The translations under genes were made by a program, and so were the position numbers. Source: SZUA-309 sp965233675 (GTDB lineage Bacteria; Pseudomonadota; Gammaproteobacteria; Pseudomonadales; Azotimanducaceae). From it: 64,000 bases of DNA. Of this stretch, positions 26,605 to 35,095 are shown one piece after another (position 1 is the stretch's first letter; each line of letters starts with the position of its first letter). Location: the NCBI GenBank assembly GCA_965233675.1, contig OZ247498.1, positions 2,170,001 through 2,234,000 on the forward strand, given 5' to 3'. A model generated the notes under the pieces. The model was not told the origin of the DNA, ran no database searches, and saw nothing but the letters and a program-made list of their open reading frames with translations.

Positions 26605-27291
26605 ATGACAGGGTCAACGAAGAGAAAATCACCGGCAACGACCCGTCGTCGGGTCGGTCGACCCCGGGCAAAGGCGGCTGCGGGAGAAGAATCGACGGAA
26701 GAAGCCATTCTCGAAGCAGCCCGTCGGCTGTTCGGTAGACAGGGCTTTTCCGCAACATCCACCCGGCAGATCGCCGACGCCGCCGGAATCCGTCAGCCCA
26801 CCCTCTTCCACTACTTCAAAAGCAAGAAAACCATACTGGAGACGATCATAGATCTGGCCATGGCCCCGGAACTCGCGTTCCTGGCCCGGGAAGCCGAGCG
26901 CCGTCTGCCGGCTGACGTGGCACTGTATCGCTACGCCCGGTTCGTCTTCGAAAACCTGGCCACCAATCCGAACGTGATCGGCAGTCCTTTGCAGTTTCCG
27001 GAAGCCAGCGAAGGCGAATTTGCGGATTTCTGGCAGTCCTATGAGTTCATCTACAACACCTGCCGGACGCACATCCGCCAGGGCATAAGCGAAGGACTGT
27101 TCGATCCGGTAGACGTGGAAAGCGCGACCGAGCAGCTGTTCGCTCTGATTGAGGCGCCGCTCAGCCGTCCTCGGCGGTCCAGTCGATGGGCCCGCAAGGC
27201 CGCCGAGCAGGCGGCCACACTGGTTCTGAAAGGTCTTCTGAAAGACCCTGCGCGCCTTCGAAAGGTCCAGAAGGCGGCGCGCAGCCTCTGA
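26605..27291 (+). CDS. TetR-family transcriptional regulator
   Basis: The 228-residue regulator has a basic N-terminal tail (RRRVGRPRAKAAAG) and a clear TetR helix-turn-helix: ARRLFGRQGFSATSTRQIAD, followed by AGIRQPTLFHYFKSKKTIL. The C-terminal domain is likely a ligand sensor. It is divergent from the Rieske oxygenase gene, and a perfect 26-bp palindrome lies between them, so it probably represses both genes until a substrate or intermediate binds. It is convergent with the thiolase gene, only 3 bp apart. Confidence 0.92.
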   Translation: MTGSTKRKSPATTRRRVGRPRAKAAAGEESTEEAILEAARRLFGRQGFSATSTRQIADAAGIRQPTLFHYFKSKKTILETIIDLAMAPELAFLAREAERRLPADVALYRYARFVFENLATNPNVIGSPLQFPEASEGEFADFWQSYEFIYNTCRTHIRQGISEGLFDPVDVESATEQLFALIEAPLSRPRRSSRWARKAAEQAATLVLKGLLKDPARLRKVQKAARSL

Positions 27292-27294
27292 CGG

Positions 27295-28533
27295 TCAGAC
27301 CCGCTCGATGATGATGGCCGGCGCCATGCCGCCACCGGTGCACATGGTGATCAGCGCGGTATTCAGATCCCGGCGTTCAAGCTCGTCGAGCGCGGTACCG
27401 ATCAGAATGGAGCCGGTTGCGCCGATCGGATGTCCGAGCGCCATCGCGCCGCCGTTCACGTTCACGATCTCGGGATCGAGCTCCAGATCACGAATGAACT
27501 TTGCCGCCACCACGGAGAATGCCTCGTTCACTTCGAACAGATCGATGTCGCTGGTGGTCATGCCCGCCCGTGCGAGCACTTTCCTCGCCGCCGGAACCGG
27601 TTCGTTCAGCATCAGGGTCGGATCACCGCCCACCGTCGCGATGCATCTGATTCGAGCCCGCGGTTTCCAGCCCACTTTATCTGCGTATTCCTTGCTGGAA
27701 AGCACCAGCGCCGCTGCGCCGTCCACCACACCGGAACTGTTGCCCGCATGGTGCACATGATTGATCTTGAGGTCGGGATAAGACCGCTTCACCAGCTGAT
27801 CGAAGGTCTCGCCCGTGTCATCGATGGGCGCCGGCATGAACTGATCGAATACCGTCTTCAGCTCGGCCAGACTTTCCATCGTGGTGCCCGGGCGCGGAAA
27901 CTCTTCCCGATCCAGGGCCACCGTGCCGTCGTCATTCATGACCGGAAAGAGGCTCTTGTCGAAGTGACCATTGTCGAGCGCGTGCTTGGCGCGTTTCTGG
28001 CTCTCCACCGCCAGCGCATCCACATCCTCCCGGCTGAAGCCGTCGAGGGTGGCAATCATGTCTGCACAGATTCCCTGGTGCGGCTGAGGATGTATATCAC
28101 GCAGATGGACGTTGCCGCCATCAATGGTTCGATTGTTGGTCGGATTGGCGAGGGTAGCGGTATAGGACATCATCTCGACACCGCCGGCGATACAGAGATC
28201 GTCCATGCCGCTCATGATGTTCGCAGCGGCCAGATTCGCAGAGGTGATGCCGGAACCACAGAAGCGGTCGAGGGTTACCGCGGAAGCCCTGGTTGACCAG
28301 CCCGCGTCGAGCACGCCCATGCGTCCCACGCAGGCACCCTGATAGCCGACCTGAGTACTGCAACCGATCACCACGTCGTCTATGTCTTCCGTGTTCAGAT
28401 TGTTCCGGGATTCCACCTGCTCGAGCACCTTTGCCAGCAGCCGCCCCGGGTGAAAGTGGGACAGGGAACCTTTGCCGGCCTTGCCGATACCGCGTGGCGT
28501 TCGTACTGCGTCGATGATGTAGGCGTCTGCCAT
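27295..28533 (-). CDS. Acetyl-CoA acetyltransferase/3-ketoacyl-CoA thiolase (FadA-like)
   Basis: The 412-residue thiolase begins AYIIDAVRTPRGIGKAG. The nucleophile Cys is in DRFCGSGITSANLA, the His in GGAMALGHPIGATGSILIG, and the second Cys in MCTGGGMAPAIIIERV, so all catalytic residues of a degradative thiolase are present. It cleaves 3-ketoacyl-CoA with CoA in beta-oxidation. It lies upstream-to-downstream after the ring-dioxygenase operon on the minus strand, about 117 bp apart, so it could be a separate unit. Confidence 0.95.
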   Translation of the reverse strand: MADAYIIDAVRTPRGIGKAGKGSLSHFHPGRLLAKVLEQVESRNNLNTEDIDDVVIGCSTQVGYQGACVGRMGVLDAGWSTRASAVTLDRFCGSGITSANLAAANIMSGMDDLCIAGGVEMMSYTATLANPTNNRTIDGGNVHLRDIHPQPHQGICADMIATLDGFSREDVDALAVESQKRAKHALDNGHFDKSLFPVMNDDGTVALDREEFPRPGTTMESLAELKTVFDQFMPAPIDDTGETFDQLVKRSYPDLKINHVHHAGNSSGVVDGAAALVLSSKEYADKVGWKPRARIRCIATVGGDPTLMLNEPVPAARKVLARAGMTTSDIDLFEVNEAFSVVAAKFIRDLELDPEIVNVNGGAMALGHPIGATGSILIGTALDELERRDLNTALITMCTGGGMAPAIIIERV

Positions 28534-28650
28534 TTTTCAGACCTCTCGTGTGTCCGTCGTTGAATGAGGCCGAAGAGAATACCCGGTTAGCGGGCCTGTA
28601 TAAATCGCCTGCCGCCCGATGGCTGCAGTACCAGCCGAACCCATTGCCCC

Positions 28651-29484
28651 TCAGAGACCGAGTTTTTCCGCCAGGTCGTCTCCACCCCGGGGCACCGCAC
28701 CCAGACCGCGGATACCGAAACCGCCATCGTGATTCAATACGGCGCCCGTGGCAGGCACATTGTCCTGGCGCGAGGAAAAGAACACATAACCACCCGCGTA
28801 CTCCGCCGGCGTGGGCATCCGGCCCAGGGGTACGAAATCAGACGCGTTACGGGACATGGCTTCGCCCGGAAAGCGCCGTTCCTCCATACCGAGGCTGGCC
28901 GGCCCCTTCAGACTTGTGGCAATGGCGCCGGGGGCCACACCGTTCACCCGTACATGGGGCGCCAGCTCAAAGGCGAGCTGACGGATCATCCCGACCACCG
29001 CGTGCTTGGCAGCGGTATAGAGCATGCCGCCGCCTGAGGGCCAGAAACCGGCATTGGAAACGGTGAAGGTCATGGAACCTCTGCTCGCAACCAGTGGCTT
29101 CAGTGCAGCCTTCGCCAGCATCATGTAACCCAGCACGTTCACCTGAAATAACTCGTCGAACGTTTCGGAAAGCTTCTCCGCCGGCAGATCCACCAGGCTG
29201 GCGTTGTAGTCCCAGATCCCCGCGTTGCCGATCGCGGCATCCAAACCGCCGAAGCGTTCCACTGCCGCGGACACCGCCCTGTCGTTGTCCGCATGCGCCC
29301 GCACGTCCCCCCGGGTGCAGACGATCCGATCGCCAAAGCGCGCCTCGAGTGCGGCGCAGCCCGATTCCGAGCGGTCGAGCACGGCCACATTGGCCCCTTC
29401 GGCAATAAACCGATCGACGATGGCCTCGCCGAGCCCGGAAGCACCGCCGGTGATGAGTGCGGTCTGTCCATCCAGCACGGCCAT
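28651..29484 (-). CDS. cis-dihydrodiol dehydrogenase-like SDR
   Basis: The 277-residue short-chain dehydrogenase has the NAD-binding glycine motif ITGGASGLGEAIV, the NAG stretch AIGNAGIWDYN, the catalytic Ser in FTVSNAGFWPSGG, and YTAAKHA with the Tyr-x-x-x-Lys pair. Length, the DYN after NAGIW, and position directly after a dioxygenase alpha/beta pair match the BphB/TodD/HcaB dihydrodiol dehydrogenases, which rearomatise cis-diols to catechols. The start overlaps the stop of the beta-subunit gene by one base. No ring-cleavage dioxygenase follows in this window. Confidence 0.9.
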   Translation of the reverse strand: MAVLDGQTALITGGASGLGEAIVDRFIAEGANVAVLDRSESGCAALEARFGDRIVCTRGDVRAHADNDRAVSAAVERFGGLDAAIGNAGIWDYNASLVDLPAEKLSETFDELFQVNVLGYMMLAKAALKPLVASRGSMTFTVSNAGFWPSGGGMLYTAAKHAVVGMIRQLAFELAPHVRVNGVAPGAIATSLKGPASLGMEERRFPGEAMSRNASDFVPLGRMPTPAEYAGGYVFFSSRQDNVPATGAVLNHDGGFGIRGLGAVPRGGDDLAEKLGL

Positions 29485-30020
29485 CAGAAAAGACTGCTCA
29501 TGTTCTGCGCAAGAATCACCGTCTGCTCCAGGAAAATGTGGCGTCTGGCCAGTCTCAACTCGCCATCCACCCGACGCAGCAGATCCTCCCGACGACCGAT
29601 CCAGCTGTCTTCCTCGCTGGCGAGCCGGGTGCGGTAGAGCAGGAAGTTGCAGGTGGTCAGAATCTCGTCGCCGTTGGTCGAAAGCACCCGCACATTGGTG
29701 ATCAGCCGCCGGGTTCTGGAGGGTGGATCCTCGGCCCAGGCCCTGCCGACGCTCAGACGCTGCACCCGTAACTGCAGCGTCCTGAGATCATCATCGAACA
29801 GCGCCATCGCCCCGGGCTGAGTGAATTCTTTATCGATTTCCCTGGCGGTGGTGGTGCGACGCAGGGGCATCCAGTAGTGAATGTCCTCGGTCAGCAGCGC
29901 GAGCCACTCCTCCAGCTTCTTCTCATCGAGCAGCGCACCCTCGTGAATCAGAAACTGCTCCACTTCGAAGGTAAGCAGCATGCGCGCCTGCAGGCTCATC
30001 TCTTCGAAGGCGGCGGACAT
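29484..30020 (-). CDS. Aromatic-ring-hydroxylating dioxygenase, beta subunit
   Basis: From the ATG at 30020 the gene encodes 178 residues with the cystatin-like beta-subunit fold: VEQFLIHEGALLDEKKLEEW, then DIHYWMPLRR, and TRRLITNVRVLSTNGDEILT, typical of the small structural subunit of class III/IIB ring-hydroxylating dioxygenases. It has no catalytic residues and holds the alpha3beta3 complex together. Its start overlaps the stop of the alpha-subunit gene by one base (TGATG), and its stop overlaps the dehydrogenase start by one base. I preferred this start because it leaves no overlap into the alpha gene. Confidence 0.92.
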   Translation of the reverse strand: MSAAFEEMSLQARMLLTFEVEQFLIHEGALLDEKKLEEWLALLTEDIHYWMPLRRTTTAREIDKEFTQPGAMALFDDDLRTLQLRVQRLSVGRAWAEDPPSRTRRLITNVRVLSTNGDEILTTCNFLLYRTRLASEEDSWIGRREDLLRRVDGELRLARRHIFLEQTVILAQNMSSLF

Positions 30021-31357
30021 CAGACGATCCCTTTCGGCGGCGGCGAGTGCTTGGCGATCAGATCCTGCCAGTCCGCCGCCAGCATCCACTCCTGCCAGGA
30101 CTGGTAATGCCAGCGCTGCCCATGCTCGTTCACGACCGTTTCAATCGCATGCTGACCGTCAGCATCCTCCACCCGATCGTGCCCCCGGCCCATCCCCAGA
30201 TAGTGCGGTTGCCGTCTTGTTACTGCGCCTACAGAACCGCGTGTGGAATGACTCCAGTTCTCTCCGTCGTCCTGTTCCAGAAGGCCGGCGGGGCCAAACA
30301 CGTGGTTGGCCATGAACATACTGTTACGCCGCTCTTCCTCTGAAATGTCCTTCGGCAGGAATGTGAACCACCAGAGCTCGGTCTCCATCGGACCACGTGG
30401 AATACGCAGACAGACCTGACGGGTGAGCGCCACCCAGAGGTTCGGAAAGATGTTCGGATGACCGAAACATCGACTGCCCACCGGGCCGAGCACCGCACGC
30501 ACTTCCGGGTCGGTTCGTCGACTCGCCTGCAGGTCATACCATTGTGGTTCACCATCGGCGCCGGCCATCCGGGCATCGAACTCGGCGATCTGGGCCTCCG
30601 AAAGCCCCGGACCGCCAATGCCATGTCCGTACTCCCCCAGGATGACCATCTGATCCAGGTAGGCCATGGACTCATCACTGAGCAGTCCGGCCCGAATGGC
30701 CGAGCCGTGGCTGATTTTCACGTGATACCAGTCGTAGAGGTTGTCGACCGCCAGTTTCCAGTTGCACTTGATCCGGTTCTTGACCACGCCATCCACTGCC
30801 ACCAGATCGCCGTGGGTGGCCAGGGTGTCGATACCCAGACGCCCGACCCAACCGAGATAGTCCTCGAGCGGCGGCGCGTCGGGGTCCATGGTCGCAAAGA
30901 CAAAGCCCTTGTAGCTGTCCACCTGTGCGGCCCGACTCAGACCCCACTGTTCCTTTTCCACGTCGTTGCGGTAGAACGCCTCCTCGCCCGGCATGCCCAC
31001 AAGCTGCCCGGTCAGATCGTAGCTCCAGCCGTGATAGGAACAGAGAAAACTCGAGGTGTTGCCCTGTTCCGCTCGACAGACCGTATTGCCGCGGTGAGCG
31101 CAGGAGTTGAGCAGCACCTGGATCTGAGCCGCGCGGTCCCGCACGACGATCACCTCGTCTTCGCCGATCCAGTTGGTGAAAAAATCCCCTGGCGCTGGAA
31201 TCTGCGTCTCGTGACACATGAAATTCCAGGCCCGGGCGAAGATTTTCTCGAGTTCTGCGGCGTAGATCTCCGGGTCGCTGTAGATCCGTCGATCCAGCAA
31301 CCCTTTTTCGACGTCGAACCAGGGCTGCCGATCCGACGTATTCAATGGTTCCCCCAT
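30020..31357 (-). CDS. Aromatic-ring-hydroxylating dioxygenase, alpha subunit
   Basis: The 445-residue protein has the Rieske [2Fe-2S] ligands in CAHRGN and CSYHGW (about residues 85-107) and a catalytic domain with mononuclear Fe region VDNLYDWYHVKISHG. Length and the adjacent beta subunit place it among two-component (alpha3beta3) dioxygenases of the BphA/NahAc/BenA group that add O2 to an aromatic ring. It starts an operon alpha-beta-diol dehydrogenase with one-base translational overlaps. Ferredoxin and reductase genes are absent nearby. The substrate cannot be read from the sequence. Confidence 0.95.
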   Translation of the reverse strand: MGEPLNTSDRQPWFDVEKGLLDRRIYSDPEIYAAELEKIFARAWNFMCHETQIPAPGDFFTNWIGEDEVIVVRDRAAQIQVLLNSCAHRGNTVCRAEQGNTSSFLCSYHGWSYDLTGQLVGMPGEEAFYRNDVEKEQWGLSRAAQVDSYKGFVFATMDPDAPPLEDYLGWVGRLGIDTLATHGDLVAVDGVVKNRIKCNWKLAVDNLYDWYHVKISHGSAIRAGLLSDESMAYLDQMVILGEYGHGIGGPGLSEAQIAEFDARMAGADGEPQWYDLQASRRTDPEVRAVLGPVGSRCFGHPNIFPNLWVALTRQVCLRIPRGPMETELWWFTFLPKDISEEERRNSMFMANHVFGPAGLLEQDDGENWSHSTRGSVGAVTRRQPHYLGMGRGHDRVEDADGQHAIETVVNEHGQRWHYQSWQEWMLAADWQDLIAKHSPPPKGIV

Positions 31358-31376
31358 TGCCCCTCCCGGCCTTGCG

Positions 31377-32066
31377 TCAGCGATTCACCCGCTTGGTACC
31401 CCTGGGCCAGCTTGCCTTGAAGAAATCAGGATTCAGATTGAGATTGCGTGCGGTGCCTTCGTACTCGATGGTCAGGGTCCGGCCACCTGCCACTTCCTCG
31501 ATCACCTGGCGCATGGGCATCCAGCTCGCTTCGTTGATCCAGAGCGTAACACTGCCGACGATCTGACGATCCTGATCCCGCTTGGGTGTCAGCGCCAGTA
31601 TCAGCGTGCGTTCGCCGCGGATGTGGTCTTCGCCCAGCATGGTCACCAGAAAGTCGTCCTTGAGGTCTTTACCCGTGGTCGTGAAGCCAAGCCGGGCATA
31701 CGGCTCCATGCGATCCTTGTGCTTGGAAAGGCTGTATCGCTCCACCTGCTGCTGAGCGGGGTCATACACCTGCACGTCGCTCCGCGTCACCAGCACCTCG
31801 CGACCGCTGTCATCGCCCGTCCTGATTCGGATGTCGCCATTCTTGTTCATGTACAGCCGGCCGGTCAGTTCGTCCGCTGTCGCGCCGTCCGCGCCTTTGC
31901 TGACCGCGCTCACGTCGGCGAGCAATGAACCGAAATCGCTGCTCTGCCGCTCCACCTGCTTGAGCGCCGAGTCGAGCGTCCAGCCAAGTTCATTCTCTGC
32001 CGCGAAAGCGCTCGCCGTCACTAACGCCAGCACGCCGAATTTCCCCATCCACCTGAGTACAGACAT
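31377..32066 (-). CDS. Exported LolA-like/outer-membrane lipoprotein-sorting family protein
   Basis: From the ATG at 32066 the gene encodes 229 residues with an N-terminal signal peptide (MSVLRWMGKFGVLALVTASAFA), chosen because GGAGGCGATCGG lies just upstream. The rest is a lipid-binding half-barrel pattern: TGRLYMNKNGDIRIRTGDD, then VTLWINEASWMPMRQVIEE and a C-terminal TIEYEGTARNLNLNPDFFK, as in LolA-like or MlaC-associated periplasmic proteins. It is codirectional with the Baeyer-Villiger monooxygenase (28 bp) and the ring dioxygenase downstream. A carrier role for hydrophobic substrate is an inference. Confidence 0.8.
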   Translation of the reverse strand: MSVLRWMGKFGVLALVTASAFAAENELGWTLDSALKQVERQSSDFGSLLADVSAVSKGADGATADELTGRLYMNKNGDIRIRTGDDSGREVLVTRSDVQVYDPAQQQVERYSLSKHKDRMEPYARLGFTTTGKDLKDDFLVTMLGEDHIRGERTLILALTPKRDQDRQIVGSVTLWINEASWMPMRQVIEEVAGGRTLTIEYEGTARNLNLNPDFFKASWPRGTKRVNR

Positions 32067-32094
32067 TCCGATCGCCTCCTGGAGGTTTCCCCTC

Positions 32095-33906
32095 CTAGTT
32101 GAATTGCATTCCCTCGAAATCACCCTGCTCCCGCCATTCTCTGATGTATTTGAAATAGGCGGTGGCCCCGGCCGGGTAGCCCACGTTCAGCTTCGCGGCT
32201 TCCGGCATCCCCTGGCCTTCGTTGTTGTAATAGCCCGGCGTGCAGTCCGGTGATCCGATCATTCTGCCTGCACTCGTTTTCAGAAGCTCGAGCCAGGCAT
32301 CCTCCGCTTCCCGGCTGACCTCCACCGTCTGATAACCGCCGTCGAGAGCGTGTTTCACCATCATGGCGATCGTCATGCCGGATTCGACGATATTGTGCGG
32401 GACATTGGAGATCAGATTCGCGCCCTGTGTGGGTTGTACCCAGAAAGCATTGGGGAAACCGTGCACGTTGATCCCATGCCTGGTACGCATGCCCTCCGCC
32501 CAGTACTCCGTGAGCGTAACGCCATTCCGGCCGACCGTCTCGAAGCCGGCACGGTAAGCGAGTTCCGTCCCAACCTCGAAGCCGGTGCCATAGATGATGC
32601 AGTCCACCTCATACGCCTGACCACCGACCACCACGCCGTTCTCCGTGATCCGCTCGACGCCTTTGCCATCCGTATCCAGCAGCACGGTCGCCGGCTCATT
32701 GAACGCATCCAGGTACTCATCGTGAAAGCACGGGCGCTTGCAGAGTTGCCGGTACCAGGCTTTCAGCTTGTAGGCGGTCTCCTTGTCTTCGACGACGGAA
32801 TCGATCCGGTCCCGGATCTCCTCCATTTTCTCGAAGTCCGCATCCTCATAGGATTCCAGCATCTTCATCGGATTGCCGCGATCGGCTTCGGGCAGTTCCA
32901 TGATCTTCGAGCGGATACGCCGGGACAGGTCGGTCCAACCATCCTGAACCAGGTCTTCTTCGGCGGCGCCGCCGGTCTGATTGAGCGTGAAGTTCTCCAT
33001 CCAGCGCTCCTGCCAGCCGGGGGTGGCCATCTCCCTGAACCAGTCCGGGTCTGTCTTCACGTTATCCCGCACATCAACGGATGAGGGCGTCCGCTGGCAG
33101 ACGTAGAACGTTCTGCAGGCACTGGCCAGATGAGGAATACACTGCACGGCCGTGGCGCCGGTGCCGATCAGAGCCACGCGCTTGTCGGCCAGGTTCTGCA
33201 AAGGCGCTCCGCTTTCGTCACCACCGGTGTAATCGTAGTCCCAGCGGCTGGTGTGAAAGGAATGACCTTTGAACGTTTCGATACCGGGCACCCCCGGCAG
33301 CTTTGGTACATGCAGCGGACCGGTGCCCATGCCGACGAACTGAGCACTGAACGCGTCGCCCCGGTCCGTTTCGATCCGCCAGACTTCTGCCTCCTCATCC
33401 CACTGCAGTGTTTTCACCTGGGTGTGGAACAAGGCGTTGTCGTAGAGCCCGTACTGACGGCCGATGCGTTTGCAGTGTTCGAGAATTTCCGGCGCGTGGG
33501 CGTATTTCTCGGTAGGCATGTGCCCGGTTTCTTCCAGCAGCGGCATATAGATGAAGGATGCGGTATCGCACATCGCACCGGGATAGCGGTTCCAGTACCA
33601 GGTGCCACCGAAGTCTCCGCCCTTTTCGATGATGCGCACATCACTCACCCCCTGCTCCACCAGACGGGCGCCGGTAACGAGGCCGGCAAAGCCGCCGCCG
33701 ATGAAGGCGAACGTCACATGATCGGTCTTCGGTTCCCGGGCCTCGAAGGGTACGTAGGGGTCATCCAGATAGTGAGAAAGCTGGTCCTCGATCCGGATGT
33801 ACTGCGCGTTGCCATCAGGCCGGAGGCGCTTGTTCCGCTCCTCCAGATACTTCTGCTTCAACGCGGTTTTGTCGATGCGCCCGCTCTCCACCACCTTATT
33901 CATCAA
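32095..33906 (-). CDS. Baeyer-Villiger monooxygenase (flavin-dependent)
   Basis: The 603-residue flavoprotein has two Rossmann motifs (GGGFAGLVTGARLVE near the N-terminus and GTGATAVQCI in the middle). It carries the BVMO fingerprint FKGHSFHTSRW (F-x-G-x-x-x-H-x-x-x-W), as well as GGTWYWNRYPGAMCD. This combination defines type I BVMOs of the cyclohexanone/steroid monooxygenase group, which turn ketones into esters or lactones with FAD, NADPH and O2. It lies upstream of the LolA-like gene on the same strand and divergent from PPK2. The ketone substrate is unknown. Confidence 0.95.
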   Translation of the reverse strand: MMNKVVESGRIDKTALKQKYLEERNKRLRPDGNAQYIRIEDQLSHYLDDPYVPFEAREPKTDHVTFAFIGGGFAGLVTGARLVEQGVSDVRIIEKGGDFGGTWYWNRYPGAMCDTASFIYMPLLEETGHMPTEKYAHAPEILEHCKRIGRQYGLYDNALFHTQVKTLQWDEEAEVWRIETDRGDAFSAQFVGMGTGPLHVPKLPGVPGIETFKGHSFHTSRWDYDYTGGDESGAPLQNLADKRVALIGTGATAVQCIPHLASACRTFYVCQRTPSSVDVRDNVKTDPDWFREMATPGWQERWMENFTLNQTGGAAEEDLVQDGWTDLSRRIRSKIMELPEADRGNPMKMLESYEDADFEKMEEIRDRIDSVVEDKETAYKLKAWYRQLCKRPCFHDEYLDAFNEPATVLLDTDGKGVERITENGVVVGGQAYEVDCIIYGTGFEVGTELAYRAGFETVGRNGVTLTEYWAEGMRTRHGINVHGFPNAFWVQPTQGANLISNVPHNIVESGMTIAMMVKHALDGGYQTVEVSREAEDAWLELLKTSAGRMIGSPDCTPGYYNNEGQGMPEAAKLNVGYPAGATAYFKYIREWREQGDFEGMQFN

Positions 33907-34092
33907 CCACCTGACTCATCAATGACCCCGGAATAATAGATCAAGACATGGTTTCCCAGCCTCTTCCGCAGGTCAACCTGGTTCTGAGACCGCAGGATTC
34001 GCACCGGGCGCGGCGACCCGGCCGGCCCGCGCTGGACGGCGACCCTGTCGACCCTCATCCTTTCAGCCAGGCAGTAAACACGGAAGGCGCTG

Positions 34093-35004
34093 ATGGACTC
34101 GAACGAAGACGCACTGAACTGGCTCGAAGCGGAAATCGCCGACAGTCTGGATGAAGACATTGAACTGGAGATGTCTGATCCGCACATATCCGGTGAGGTG
34201 AAGAAGATCTACAGAACCGCCCGCCCGCCGGGCATGGATCGACGCGAGTACTTCCGCCAGCTGCTCCTGCTGCAGTCCGAGCTGATCAAACTCCAGGAAT
34301 GGGTCGTGCATACCGGCGCGAAAATCGTGGTGATCTTCGAAGGACGGGACGCCGCCGGTAAAGGTGGCGCGATCAAGCGCATCACCCAGCGGCTCAATCC
34401 CCGGATTGTGCGCACGGTCGCGTTGCCTGCCCCGAATGAGCGGGAAAAGACCCAATGGTATTTCCAGCGCTACGTGCCCCACCTGCCGGCAGCCGGGGAG
34501 ATCGTGCTGTTCGACCGATCCTGGTACAACCGCTCGGGTGTGGAACGGGTGATGGGGTTCGCCTCCCCGGAGGAGGTGGAGCAGTTTCTGAACGACACAC
34601 CGGAGTTCGAACGGATGCTGGTCCGATCCGGGATCACGGTGCTCAAGTACTGGTTTTCGATCACAGACGAGGAACAGCAACTGCGGTTCCTGATGCGGAT
34701 CTACGATCCGCTCAAGCAATGGAAACTGTCCCCCATGGATCTGGAATCCCGCGTGCGCTGGGAGGAATACACCAAAGCGAAGGAAATCACCTTCGCCCGC
34801 ACCAACATTCCAGAAGCCCCCTGGTTCATCGTCGAAGGCAACGACAAGAAGCGGGCCCGATTGAACTGCATTGCCCATATGCTCGATCAGATCCCCTACG
34901 AAGAGGTGGAAACAGAACACATCTCCCTGCCTGAACGGGTGTTCAATCCGGACTACGATCGGCAGACCCTGCCGAGTGAGCTGTACGTGCCGGAGCGGTT
35001 CTGA
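34093..35004 (+). CDS. ppk2: Polyphosphate kinase 2 (PPK2 family)
   Basis: The 303-residue protein is a one-domain PPK2: the Walker A motif FEGRDAAGKGGAIKRIT, the lid region ending NRSGVERVMGFASP, and the Walker B-type LFDRSWYNRSG are all present. It transfers phosphate between polyphosphate and nucleoside di- or monophosphates. The acidic N-terminus (DSLDEDIELEMSD) and ending (YVPERF) are typical of class I enzymes. It stands alone, divergent from the BVMO gene, with a 186-bp upstream region in which I see no clear promoter. Confidence 0.92.
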   Translation: MDSNEDALNWLEAEIADSLDEDIELEMSDPHISGEVKKIYRTARPPGMDRREYFRQLLLLQSELIKLQEWVVHTGAKIVVIFEGRDAAGKGGAIKRITQRLNPRIVRTVALPAPNEREKTQWYFQRYVPHLPAAGEIVLFDRSWYNRSGVERVMGFASPEEVEQFLNDTPEFERMLVRSGITVLKYWFSITDEEQQLRFLMRIYDPLKQWKLSPMDLESRVRWEEYTKAKEITFARTNIPEAPWFIVEGNDKKRARLNCIAHMLDQIPYEEVETEHISLPERVFNPDYDRQTLPSELYVPERF

Positions 35005-35095
35005 GCCAGGGGCTCGCCCCGGCTCGACGGCGAAGCGGAAGACAGTGCACAATGATTCAGGTTCAATCCCTTGAGGACGGGGAGAGAGAAAAAGT

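Noticed and set aside
27287..27299. TCTGAC-G-GTCAGA inverted repeat between TetR and thiolase stops
   Set aside because: Largely forced by the two facing stop codons and has a one-base loop.
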